DNA from: Prevotella intermedia ATCC 25611 = DSM 20706
GTDB lineage: Bacteria > Bacteroidota > Bacteroidia > Bacteroidales > Bacteroidaceae
Length of the DNA: 64,000 nucleotides
Direction: 5' to 3'
Assembly (NCBI RefSeq): GCF_001953955.1
Contig: NZ_CP019300.1
Span: forward strand, 1,116,001 to 1,180,000
Shown here: positions 50,462 through 59,163 of the stretch, piece after piece
Numbering within the stretch: position 1 is the first letter of the stretch
Layout: each line of letters opens with the position of its first letter
Notes under the pieces: generated by a model
What the model saw: only the letters and a program-made list of their open reading frames with translations
Database searches by the model: none
What the model was told of the DNA's origin: nothing
Made by a program: the position numbers and the translations under genes

Positions 50462-52651
50462 ATGCAACAATTTCCATTATTCAAACAGCACGACTCTATG
50501 CTTTGTGGCATAACTTGTCTTAAAATGGTGTGTAAATATTACGGTGCATTTTATTCTATTGAGTTTCTTTCTTCGCTGTGTAAAGAGGGACGCGAAGGTA
50601 TATCGTTACTTGCAATGAGTAAAGGGGCAGATAGCTTGGGATTAAAAAATGAATGTGGATTAGCTGAAATAGCAGAATTGAAAAATAGTCTTCCTTGTAT
50701 TCTCCATTGGAATCAAAATCATTTCGTAGTATTATATAAGGTTAATAAAGGGAAGATTTTCTATATTGCAGATCCTGCAAAAGGACTTACAAAGTATAGT
50801 CTTGAAGATTTTAAGAAGCATTGGATTAGTACAAAGTTAGGAGGTGAAGAAAAAGGAATAGCGATGTTTATTGAACCAACTTCAGAGTTTTATGAAAGGC
50901 AAATAGAAGAACCCATGGAGAAACGATCGTTTAAATTTCTTTTTGGTTATATAAAGAAGTATCGCAAATATTTCGGGCAGATTGTCTTAGGCTTGTTTGT
51001 TGGTAGTTTGTTGCAACTAATTTTGCCTTTCCTTACCCAAGCTATTGTGGATGTAGGTATTAAAAAACATAGTATAAGTTTTATTTGGTTGATACTTTTA
51101 GGTCAATTGGTATTGACGATAAGCCGTACAGCTATCGACTTTATTCGTCGTTGGTTGTTGCTTCACATATCAATGCGTATCAATATTTCGTTGGTGAGCG
51201 ATTTCTTCATTAAACTTTTGAAACTACCGATGTCGTTCTTTGAAACAAAGTTGTTGGGCGACCTAATGCAACGTATGGGAGACCATAGTCGTGTGAATGG
51301 CTTTTTAACGCAGCAAACATTAAGCATTGTATTTTCGTTTTTTACCTTTATTGTGTTCAGTATCGTACTGTTATTTTATAATTGGTTGATATTTTCCATT
51401 TTTCTTTTGGGGAGTTTGTTGTATGGTAGTTGGCTTGCTCTTTTTCTTAGGCGAAGAAAAGTACTCGACTATGAATTCTTTGAGCAACAAGCTATAAACA
51501 ACAACAAGACTTATGAATTTATTACTTCTATGCAAGAAATAAAACTCCAAGATTGTGAACAGCGTCGTCGTTGGGAATGGGAAGATGTGCAGGCTGAACT
51601 CTTCGGCGTGCAGATGAAGTCGTTGAAACTCCAGCAAACACAAGAAGCCGGTAGTATTTTCATAAACGAACTTAAGAATATAATCATCACAGTGGTTGCT
51701 GCAACAGCTGTAATACAGGGCCAGCTCACTTTGGGTATGATGCTTGCAGTGCAATATATAATTGGTCAGCTCAATTCTCCAGTTGAACAACTGATGGGAT
51801 TCTTTTATTCTGTCCAAGATGTAAAAATAAGCCTTGAACGTATCAACGAAATACACAATGTAGACGATGAAAATGGAAAGAATGGATTACAAACAATAGT
51901 GAGAGAAGAAAGTAAGGGAATAGACTTTGAAAATGTTAATTTCAAATACGACCCTCACGCACTGAAAGCGATAATTGATAATGTGAACATACAAATTCCC
52001 AAAGGTAAAGTAACCGCTATCGTGGGCGCGTCGGGCAGTGGGAAAACAACATTAATAAAATTAATGTTAGGTTATTATCCTGTTTTGAGCGGACAAATTT
52101 CCATTGACGGAACAGACATAAATACATTGAATAAAAAATGGTGGCGCAGGCAGTGTGGTGTAGTAATGCAAGACGGCGTTATTTTTTCCGAATCTATTGC
52201 ACGCAACATTGCCATAGATGATAGTGATATAGACAAAGAACGATTACAAAGAGCTGCCAAGATAGCTTGTATCAACGACTATATTATGGGATTGCCCTTA
52301 AAGTATAATACCAAGATAGGGCGTGATGGTATTGGCTTGAGTCAAGGGCAAAAGCAACGTATCTTGATAGCAAGAGCTGTATATAAGAATCCTGACTACA
52401 TTTTTCTTGATGAAGCGACCAATTCACTCGATGCTAATAACGAACGTATGATTGTAGAAAACCTCAATCAATTTTATAAAGGTAAAACAGTGGTTATTGT
52501 GGCACACCGTCTTAGCACGGTAAAGAATGCCGACCAAATAGTGGTATTAGGCAAAGGAAAAGTATTGGAAGTAGGTAACCATGAACAGCTTACTGCAAAA
52601 CGTGCCGCATATTATAACCTTGTGAAAAATCAATTGGAGCTGGGCAATTAA
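50462..52651 (+). CDS. C39-peptidase ABC exporter (peptide cleavage and export)
   Basis: The 729-residue protein combines an N-terminal C39 peptidase (residues 1-145), six membrane segments (about 165-460) and an ABC ATPase (about 485-729). The peptidase triad is visible: Cys15 in LCGITCL, His87 in NHFVVL, Asp104 in ADPAKGL. ATPase motifs are GASGSGKT (522-529), LSQGQ (626-630), YIFLDEAT (646-653) and His682. Such proteins cut double-glycine leaders and export the peptide through the inner membrane. The peptide at 46020 is the obvious substrate. Many such systems need an HlyD-type adaptor; only a short piece of one follows here. Confidence 0.92.
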   Translation: MQQFPLFKQHDSMLCGITCLKMVCKYYGAFYSIEFLSSLCKEGREGISLLAMSKGADSLGLKNECGLAEIAELKNSLPCILHWNQNHFVVLYKVNKGKIFYIADPAKGLTKYSLEDFKKHWISTKLGGEEKGIAMFIEPTSEFYERQIEEPMEKRSFKFLFGYIKKYRKYFGQIVLGLFVGSLLQLILPFLTQAIVDVGIKKHSISFIWLILLGQLVLTISRTAIDFIRRWLLLHISMRINISLVSDFFIKLLKLPMSFFETKLLGDLMQRMGDHSRVNGFLTQQTLSIVFSFFTFIVFSIVLLFYNWLIFSIFLLGSLLYGSWLALFLRRRKVLDYEFFEQQAINNNKTYEFITSMQEIKLQDCEQRRRWEWEDVQAELFGVQMKSLKLQQTQEAGSIFINELKNIIITVVAATAVIQGQLTLGMMLAVQYIIGQLNSPVEQLMGFFYSVQDVKISLERINEIHNVDDENGKNGLQTIVREESKGIDFENVNFKYDPHALKAIIDNVNIQIPKGKVTAIVGASGSGKTTLIKLMLGYYPVLSGQISIDGTDINTLNKKWWRRQCGVVMQDGVIFSESIARNIAIDDSDIDKERLQRAAKIACINDYIMGLPLKYNTKIGRDGIGLSQGQKQRILIARAVYKNPDYIFLDEATNSLDANNERMIVENLNQFYKGKTVVIVAHRLSTVKNADQIVVLGKGKVLEVGNHEQLTAKRAAYYNLVKNQLELGN

Positions 52652-52667
52652 TCTAAAAAAACAGATT

Positions 52668-52835
52668 ATGGCAGATGACAAAATAGAACTTCGTAGCGAG
52701 AAGATACGTAATATTATTGATGAACCTCCTTCAAAAATTATTTGTTATGGAATTACGATAATCAGTATTGTTATTTTAGTATTTCTAATTATTGTTTATT
52801 TCATAATAAGAAAAACTCCGTACTTTAATATTTAA
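52668..52835 (+). CDS. Small membrane protein resembling the start of an HlyD-type adaptor
   Basis: The 55-residue ORF begins MADDKIELRSEKIRNIIDEP, then an all-hydrophobic span of about 20 residues. Such an acidic start with a single span matches the N-terminus of HlyD-family adaptors in Bacteroidota. It then stops (TPYFNI) where the long periplasmic coiled-coil part should begin. It lies 16 bases after the ABC gene. It may be a truncated adaptor gene or an independent small membrane protein. I see no frame that restores a full HlyD protein before 53004. Confidence 0.55.
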   Translation: MADDKIELRSEKIRNIIDEPPSKIICYGITIISIVILVFLIIVYFIIRKTPYFNI

Positions 52836-52837
52836 AG

Positions 52838-52981
52838 ATGAGTTCGGTGTTTTTTATGGTGTTGAATATTTCATTAAAAATGGGAAAGAAATGGTTAATA
52901 ACTACGAAAGTATATTTCGTCGTGGTCTTAAATTTATCCTTTGGGGGGTATATCATTAAAGAAACGCTTACTGTTCGTTAA
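52838..52981 (+). CDS. Possible 47-residue ORF following the HlyD-like fragment
   Basis: An ORF beginning MSSVFFMVLNISLKMGKKWL starts two bases after the fragment ends. An internal Met (MGKKWLITTKVYFVVV) could be the real start, giving a single hydrophobic segment and FGGYIIKE. I do not recognise it. It could be a small membrane protein or part of the decayed adaptor gene. Confidence 0.35.
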   Translation: MSSVFFMVLNISLKMGKKWLITTKVYFVVVLNLSFGGYIIKETLTVR

Positions 52982-53003
52982 ACTCAGGTAGTTTAATTAT
53001 TTC

Positions 53004-54107
53004 TCATTCTGTCAGAATAGAATGATAGAACGCCTCGTATTGCTTTGCTACTTTAATGTGGTCGTGGTGTTTGTGAACGTAGTCGATGCTTTCTTGTTGA
53101 AGTTGTGGTATGCGTTCGGGGTGGAGTGCCAATAGCTTTATTTGTTCGTAACAGCTTTCGTAAGTTGGCTGAACGTTGATGATAGGGTGTAGTTGTGTTT
53201 CGTTTAGTATCTCGTAGTTTTCGGGTTCGCCTCCTCCAATGCAAATAATACCCCTGCTCATAGCTTCCAATGGGTTCATCGAAGGAGTGTAGCTATAAAG
53301 CTGGTCGAGTATGGCATCAGAGCCTTCCATTAGCTTTACGTATTCGTTGAATGGAATTCCTTCGGCTATGCGCAACTCCAACAGTTCGGGATAGTCTGCT
53401 TTTACCGCCTTGGCAGCTCGGAGCATAATGTCTGTTCCTTTATATTCTGAACGGTTCTTGCTTATTCCTATGAACAGTTTTAGTGCTCCGTCTTTCCTTT
53501 CAGCTTGTGTGTTTTTTCCTTCGGTGATGATGGGAAAGGGAATGAATGTTGTTTTGTCGGGAAAGAAGGGCTGGTAGCAAACTTGGTATTCGTATAGTCC
53601 TGCCACAATGCCGTCACAATCGTTGGCAATTGTTTTGTTCAGTTGTTCTTTGTCTGTGCCTACCCAATCGCATTGCTCTATAATGGCATCTTTGTTTGTT
53701 CTTAGTGTTTTGCCGATGTTGAAGTCGCTGTATCGTAAAGGCATGGTGGTGCTATTGACGTGTACCCAATAGTAGTCCATACCGAAAGCACCCATTATTA
53801 TTTTCTTATTGTGGCGACGCAGGTAGTTGTATATGTACTGAATGCGTTTCGCCTTCAGGTCTATGAAGACGGGATTGATAATTTGCACGATGTCGTAGCC
53901 ACGCAATTTGTGCAGATTGGCGCATAGATGCAACGTAAGCCGAAGCCCTGCAAACCGTCCTGACGGTCGGGCAAGGTCGATGTCGCGGGGATATGCTTTC
54001 CAGTAATCGCCGTTTGAAGCCACAACGACCTTGTGTCCTAAACGATCCAAACCCGCTTTCAAGGTGTTGTGCACATTGCTGTACTCTCCAATCAACAGTA
54101 TTTTCAT
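53004..54107 (-). CDS. Glycosyltransferase, GT4-like
   Basis: The 367-residue cytoplasmic enzyme starts MKILLIGEYSNVHNTLKAGLDRLGHKV, typical of a GT-B fold. The C-terminal part GSDAILDQLYSYTPSMNPLEAMSRG resembles the donor-binding region of GT4 enzymes. The acceptor is probably a lipid-linked glycan in surface-polysaccharide synthesis. It is 15 bases downstream of a family-2 glycosyltransferase gene and is the last of three minus-strand genes. Sugar specificity cannot be read from sequence. Confidence 0.8.
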   Translation of the reverse strand: MKILLIGEYSNVHNTLKAGLDRLGHKVVVASNGDYWKAYPRDIDLARPSGRFAGLRLTLHLCANLHKLRGYDIVQIINPVFIDLKAKRIQYIYNYLRRHNKKIIMGAFGMDYYWVHVNSTTMPLRYSDFNIGKTLRTNKDAIIEQCDWVGTDKEQLNKTIANDCDGIVAGLYEYQVCYQPFFPDKTTFIPFPIITEGKNTQAERKDGALKLFIGISKNRSEYKGTDIMLRAAKAVKADYPELLELRIAEGIPFNEYVKLMEGSDAILDQLYSYTPSMNPLEAMSRGIICIGGGEPENYEILNETQLHPIINVQPTYESCYEQIKLLALHPERIPQLQQESIDYVHKHHDHIKVAKQYEAFYHSILTE

Positions 54108-54122
54108 TTCGCTATGATGCTA

Positions 54123-55112
54123 CTAATTCAGACGTGGCAGTGTGTGAATAAGGATTTTTCGCCCCACTTTCGAGTTTATCATGATAGAGAACAGCTTGTA
54201 CTTTCGTGTGTAATTCTTCTTTGGCAGAGGGAAAAGTCCACGCTTTTCGAGCCGTAACAGAACGTGGTTAAGATACTGTTCGTCGCGTGTCAGGATTATA
54301 ATGTTGTAAATATAGTCCATCGTCAGCTGTGCCACACGGCGCAGCATAGCCACTCTGTCTTTAGCAGGCATAAGGTCGGCTTTGTCTTGCAGGCTCTTTA
54401 TCACCTGTTCGGTGTCTTGCAGACGCTTTAGTTTCCAGCGTTTGTCCTTGTTGTGCGTTATCGATTCCTTGCGCTTGCGGTAGAAGTAGGCTTGCACTTT
54501 GGTGTTGTAAACCTTGTCGGCACGAATAATAAGCTGCGGTGTAAATTCTTCGTCTTCGTGTAGAATCCCCTTTGTGAAACGCAAGTTTACCAATAGATTC
54601 TTCTTGAAAATATATCCGCATGCCGATGCCCGCAAGTTGTTGTTGTGCATGTATTCTGTACCAGAAAGTTCCTCGTTGTTGGCAAGTTGTGCACTTGACA
54701 CTTCTTTGGTGGCAAAGTCGAAAAGAACGATGTCGGCATCTTTAAACCTTATAAAGTCCAAACACTTATCGTAGTTGCTCGATATAAGGAAGTCATCAGC
54801 ATCTACAAACTGGAGGTATTGCCCATTTGCCATTGCAATTCCAGTGTTTCTTGCGTGGCTAAGTCCTTGGTTGGGCTGCCGAATGTATATCATTTGGTCG
54901 GCAATATCTGTCAATAAGTTGAGTGGCGACACATCTGAGCCATCATCAATGACGATAATCTCACGCTCTTCTCTGTTAAATGTGAGCATAAGAATGCTAT
55001 CGATACATTTCTTTAGCATATCGATAGGTTCGTTGTAATAGGTGATGATAAAGCTGATTAGTGGCTGGGCTTTATCGTTTTGTGGAAGAGGGTGTTGAGT
55101 TTGCATAAGCAT
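54123..55112 (-). CDS. Glycosyltransferase family 2
   Basis: The 329-residue GT2 enzyme has LISFIITYYNEPIDMLKKCIDS, EIIVIDDGSD and the DXD-type FVDADDFL motif for nucleotide-sugar binding. It starts MLMQTQHPL; a second Met two codons in is an alternative. Its start overlaps the 3' end of the upstream GT2 gene by about 50 bases, a sign of translational coupling. It should add one sugar to a lipid-linked glycan at the cytoplasmic face. Confidence 0.85.
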   Translation of the reverse strand: MLMQTQHPLPQNDKAQPLISFIITYYNEPIDMLKKCIDSILMLTFNREEREIIVIDDGSDVSPLNLLTDIADQMIYIRQPNQGLSHARNTGIAMANGQYLQFVDADDFLISSNYDKCLDFIRFKDADIVLFDFATKEVSSAQLANNEELSGTEYMHNNNLRASACGYIFKKNLLVNLRFTKGILHEDEEFTPQLIIRADKVYNTKVQAYFYRKRKESITHNKDKRWKLKRLQDTEQVIKSLQDKADLMPAKDRVAMLRRVAQLTMDYIYNIIILTRDEQYLNHVLLRLEKRGLFPLPKKNYTRKYKLFSIMINSKVGRKILIHTLPRLN

Positions 55113-55951
55113 TTTATTCCTAAAAGATGAAGTAATGTTAGTTTTAAGTTGCCATAGAACGGACGAATCGGCAGCAATGGCACAGCCTTGGTTGCCTCGT
55201 AAACGTCCAACTGAATGTTCAGAACGTGTGCGTAATAGGTTGCGTCTATCTCGTTGTTGCCATTTATATAAGCCAAATGCGCTTCTAACAAACTCGTTAG
55301 GTCTTGTCCGTTGGCATTGGCAGTAATTCCTGCGTCGTTCCAGCAGTAATAATATGTTCCCAAACTTGTGGTTGCGATGGTTTTAGCCGCAGCCATGAGC
55401 TTTGGAAGTGTATGTGCATCTTCAAAATTCTTGCCTTTTGGAAATTCAATATCGGCAAACAGTTCTCGCCGATATATCTTGTTCCACGCGTAAGTATGGC
55501 GGTAGGCTTGCCCTTTCAGCCAGTATTCCTGCTGGTTTTGATAGACACAGTCGTCCAATATCAATGGGTGTTGCGCTTTTGAACCATACTTCTCGATAAC
55601 TGAAAATTCAAGAATGTCGTATTCGGGGTGGGCGTTCAGCAAATCCATAACACCTTTGTAGGTGTCTTGTGCAATGAAGTCGTCGGAGTCTATGAATGTG
55701 ATGTATTCCCCTTTCGCTGCCTTTATACCTGTATTTCGGGCTGCAGAAAGCCCTTGGTTGCTCTGGTGTATAACGCTAATTCTATTGTTCGTTCGGGCAA
55801 TTTCGTCTACCATTGTGGCGGAATTGTCTTTTGAGCCATCATCAACCAATATCATTTCAAAGTTTTGAAACGACTGTCTGAGAACGCTCTCAACACACCG
55901 AAGGAGCGTTTTCTCAACATTGTAAACTGGTATGATAATACTTAATTCCAT
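55058..55951 (-). CDS. Glycosyltransferase family 2
   Basis: The 297-residue GT2 enzyme starts MELSIIIPVYNVEKTLLRCVES, then ILVDDGSKDNSATMVDE and the DXD-type FIDSDDFI. I start at ATG 55951; the frame runs back to 56113, but that region crosses a promoter and the divergent flippase gene. It is the first gene of the minus-strand glycosyltransferase unit. Specificity unknown. Confidence 0.87.
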   Translation of the reverse strand: MELSIIIPVYNVEKTLLRCVESVLRQSFQNFEMILVDDGSKDNSATMVDEIARTNNRISVIHQSNQGLSAARNTGIKAAKGEYITFIDSDDFIAQDTYKGVMDLLNAHPEYDILEFSVIEKYGSKAQHPLILDDCVYQNQQEYWLKGQAYRHTYAWNKIYRRELFADIEFPKGKNFEDAHTLPKLMAAAKTIATTSLGTYYYCWNDAGITANANGQDLTSLLEAHLAYINGNNEIDATYYAHVLNIQLDVYEATKAVPLLPIRPFYGNLKLTLLHLLGIKCLCKLNTLFHKTIKPSH

Positions 55952-55965
55952 AAATTTCCTTGTTG

Positions 55966-55973
55966 CAAAAATA
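55966..55973 (-). promoter_or_regulatory. Putative -7 element of the glycosyltransferase unit
   Basis: The minus strand reads TATTTTTG then CAACAAGG, 15 bases before the ATG at 55951, between two divergent polysaccharide units. Confidence 0.45.
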
Positions 55974-56004
55974 ATAAAAACTTTTAAATTACGTTTAAAG
56001 ATTA

Positions 56005-57501
56005 ATGAAAAAAACAGACAGCTACAGCCATATTCTGCGATATACTGGACTCTTTGGTGGAGTTCAGGGACTGAATATATTGGTTGGTGTCGTGCGAAAT
56101 AAGTTGGTTGCAATGATTTTAGGGCCTGATGGAATGGGACTTATTTCGTTGTTTAATTCTACTTTGAAGTTGATGAGCGACTCCACCAACTTCGGAATAT
56201 CTATCAGTGCTGTCAAGAGTATATCCGAACACTTTGACAAAAACGAAGAAGAGAAGTTGGCAGATACCGTGAAATTGGTGCGTTCGTGGAGTTTGTTGGC
56301 AGGATTGTTGGGAATGTTTCTTTGCATCGTATTGAGTCCGTTGTTAAGCAAGTTCACTTTTTCGTGGGACGGACACCGCCTGCATTTCATTCTTCTTTCG
56401 CCCATTGTAGCCCTAATGGCTTTGTCGGGAGGTGAGCTTGCTATATTAAAAGGACTTCGTGAGTTAAGGAAATTAGCAGTAATCTCTATCTTTAATGTGT
56501 TAGGTGCATTGATTTCTTCAGTGCCGTTGTATTACTTCTTTCGCGAAAAAGCCATTGTGCCGTCATTAGTAATAATGGCACTTATTCAGTTTGCTTTAAC
56601 GATAGCTTTTTCATATCATATTTATCCTTTGCGATTAATGAACCGTTGGCAATCTATGCGTGAAGGAGTGGGAATGCTACGGCTCGGAATTGCATTCGTG
56701 ATTGCGGGCATTTTGGGTTCGGGGGCAGACTTCTTGATTCGTAGTTATATTAATAATGTGGCGAACATTGATACCGTTGGTTTCTTTAATGCGGGCTATA
56801 TGATGACGATGACCTATGTCGGTATGGTGTTTGCAGCAATGGAAACCGACTTTTTCCCTCGTCTTTCAGGTGCCAATCAGTACCGATTTACTTTTAACCA
56901 GATAGTAAACAGACAGATAGAAGTTATGTTGCTGTTGGTTTCTCCGCTGTTGGTGCTGTTTTCTTTGTTTCTTCCGATACTGCTTCCTTTATTATATACA
57001 GGCAAATTTATGCCTGCTTTGGGAATGATGCAAGTAATTATGCTTGCCATGTACTTTAGAGCCGTGAAATTGCCGGTACAGTATATCCCATTGGCAAAAG
57101 GCGATTCTGTTTCCTATTTGCTTTTAGAAGGCATTTACGATGTTGTGTTGGTGGTTGCCGTAATTCTGAATTTCGACCGCCTCGGTTTGGTTGGAGCAGG
57201 GTGGGCGATAACCATTGCTGGCTTTTTAGATGCCATATTGGTGTTTGTTTATTCTCGTTGGAAGTATGGCTATAAGGTTTCTTCAAGCGTATTGCTTTAT
57301 TCTTCCATACAGATTCCCATAGGATTCTTAACCTTTATGGTAACCCAGCAGTCTAATCAGCTGATGTATTGGGGCGTGGGATTGTTGTTGGCGTTGATAA
57401 GTGCTGCTACATCAGTTAGCATACTGAAAACAAAAACGAACCTATGGTATAAGCTTACTTCAAAAATATTAAGGCGTTTTAAGCGGAATGGTGAAGATTA
57501 G
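56005..57501 (+). CDS. Oligosaccharide flippase (Wzx/O-antigen translocase type)
   Basis: The 498-residue protein has about 12 to 14 membrane segments and begins HILRYTGLFGGVQGLNILVGVVRNKLVAMILG, then GLISLFNSTLKLM. It fits the PST/MVF polysaccharide translocase families, which flip lipid-linked repeat units to the periplasm. It overlaps the next gene by 14 bases. Together with the nearby glycosyltransferases it points to a surface-glycan locus that lacks its polymerase in this window. Confidence 0.88.
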   Translation: MKKTDSYSHILRYTGLFGGVQGLNILVGVVRNKLVAMILGPDGMGLISLFNSTLKLMSDSTNFGISISAVKSISEHFDKNEEEKLADTVKLVRSWSLLAGLLGMFLCIVLSPLLSKFTFSWDGHRLHFILLSPIVALMALSGGELAILKGLRELRKLAVISIFNVLGALISSVPLYYFFREKAIVPSLVIMALIQFALTIAFSYHIYPLRLMNRWQSMREGVGMLRLGIAFVIAGILGSGADFLIRSYINNVANIDTVGFFNAGYMMTMTYVGMVFAAMETDFFPRLSGANQYRFTFNQIVNRQIEVMLLLVSPLLVLFSLFLPILLPLLYTGKFMPALGMMQVIMLAMYFRAVKLPVQYIPLAKGDSVSYLLLEGIYDVVLVVAVILNFDRLGLVGAGWAITIAGFLDAILVFVYSRWKYGYKVSSSVLLYSSIQIPIGFLTFMVTQQSNQLMYWGVGLLLALISAATSVSILKTKTNLWYKLTSKILRRFKRNGED

Positions 57502-58480
57502 CATTTTAGTAGCTGTATATAATGCAGAGAAATACTTGTCCCAATGTTTGAGTTCCTTGCTCTCTCAGACGCTTCAAGACATAGAAATAATATGTGTTGA
57601 TGATGCCTCTACCGACTCGTCGCTAAATATTCTTAATGCGTATGCTGCAAAAGACGAAAGGATAAAAGTAGTACACTTGCCCCAAAATGCAGGAATAGCC
57701 AAGGCAAGAAATGCAGGATTACATATTTCTACTGGTGAGTATATTGCATTTGTTGATAGCGACGACTGGCTGTCGGAAGATGCTTGCGAAAAGGTTTTTG
57801 ATGTCTTCAAGCGTTATCCATCAACCGATACGGTGCTTTTCCATGTAAAAAGCGTTTATGGCGATAAGGAAGTAGATTTCTATATGCCTCCTTTTACCAC
57901 CTTAGACGGCTTCACGGCATTCCGTGAAAGCCTGACTTGGAATATCCACGGCATTTATGTTATTAAGCGAGAATTGCATCTTCGTTTCCCTTACGACGAG
58001 TCTGCCATTGCGTACAGCGATGAAAACGTAACACGTTTGCATTATTTGGAGTCGCGGGAAATACGTACTTGCGAGGGCATCTATTATTATAGGCAGCATT
58101 TAGGTTCGGTAACGCATAAGGTTAGCTTACGTCGCTTCGACTATTTGTTGGCAAATAAAAGTATGAAACAGCAACTGGAAGCATTGAATGTTTCGGACAA
58201 GATACTCGATATATACGAAGAAGTGCGTTGGCGGAATGTGATAGGTCTTTATATGTTCTACTTTCTGCATCGCAAAGACCTTGATAAGCCTTCTCGGAAA
58301 CAAGGTTTGGAGATAATAAAAAACAGTTGGCAAAGCATAGAACAAAACCGTTTGCCACGGTGGCTGATACGAAAGTTCGGTTATATACCTCTTCAAAAAT
58401 CCTGGTTTGCTTTTCGTTTGCAGGAGGAATTCTATTTCTTTTTGCGTGCATTGATTGGTAGAAACAAAGAGCAATTGTAG
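57488..58480 (+). CDS. Glycosyltransferase family 2
   Basis: The 330-residue GT2 enzyme starts MVKISILVAVYNAEKYLSQCL, then IICVDDASTDSSLNI and the DXD-type FVDSDDWL. It overlaps the flippase gene by 14 bases, so the two are translated together. The C-terminus is long and basic, perhaps a membrane-associated part. Specificity unknown. Confidence 0.87.
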   Translation: MVKISILVAVYNAEKYLSQCLSSLLSQTLQDIEIICVDDASTDSSLNILNAYAAKDERIKVVHLPQNAGIAKARNAGLHISTGEYIAFVDSDDWLSEDACEKVFDVFKRYPSTDTVLFHVKSVYGDKEVDFYMPPFTTLDGFTAFRESLTWNIHGIYVIKRELHLRFPYDESAIAYSDENVTRLHYLESREIRTCEGIYYYRQHLGSVTHKVSLRRFDYLLANKSMKQQLEALNVSDKILDIYEEVRWRNVIGLYMFYFLHRKDLDKPSRKQGLEIIKNSWQSIEQNRLPRWLIRKFGYIPLQKSWFAFRLQEEFYFFLRALIGRNKEQL

Positions 58481-58611
58481 ATTTTAAGCTCTTGTTAATG
58501 GTTGTATTATCAGTGCAAATTATCTGTTTGTCTTTATTGTAAGCCTGCAACAAAATAATAGAAGTTTTAGTGAGAATACTTATTTTATGAGCAAAAATAA
58601 TACGGTAGGTG

Positions 58612-58800
58612 TGTAAACATTTTTCGTAAGAATAACTATTGCTTAACCCATTTGTTATCAATGCGTTACAAAACCTATTGTTTTGCGTTCTAAAAGCGTA
58701 GGTTTTGCACGGTAAAAGAGCCTCTTTTGGTCGGCAAAACAGCCGCTTTCGCAACGCCAAAACGAAATTGCTGCTTTTTAACAAAATTATCTTTACAAAA
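58612..58800 (-). repeat. Dispersed intergenic repeat, copy 7 (inverted)
   Basis: Reverse orientation, from TGTAAACATTTTTCG to CTTTACAAAA. Plus-strand words: CCTATTGTTTTGC, AAAAGCGTAGG, GCACGGTAAAAGAGCC, GGCAAAACAGCCGC, so one word differs from the other copies. It lies in the 683-base gap between a glycosyltransferase and pfkA, both plus strand. The rest of the gap (58481-58611, 58801-59087) shows nothing I can name. Confidence 0.82.
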
Positions 58801-59109
58801 TCAAAGTGTTTTTTGTCATTTTCCTAAAGCAAGTAAAAGGAAAGCAATTCCTTCTGTAAATATCAACTATTGAGTGATTGCGATATTAGCAAGGCAAAGC
58901 TGTATGAACGTAGTATTGCTGTAATTGACTTTCTTTTTATAATCTGTCGGTAAATATAAACACCGAACGGGAAATATTTTCGTAGTAAGCAAGGAAGAAA
59001 ACAACCACTTATTCTTCATCAAAATGAAAAGATTTTTTGAAATTAATTCATTATTTGTGCTTTCTGAAAAATAATTCGATAACTCTCTTTGTATTATAGA
59101 AAATTTTAT

Positions 59110-59117
59110 TAACTTTG
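59110..59117 (+). promoter_or_regulatory. Promoter of pfkA
   Basis: TAACTTTG with TTTG about 18 bases upstream (59088-59091), a good Bacteroidota pair, 47 bases before the ATG. Confidence 0.6.
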
Positions 59118-59163
59118 TGCCAAATTTAAATACTACGATTTATACAAACAAGGCGAAGTAATT

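Noticed and set aside
55952..56113. Long N-terminal extension of the 55058 glycosyltransferase
   Set aside because: It overlaps the divergent flippase gene and a promoter; the family starts at MELSIIIPVYN.
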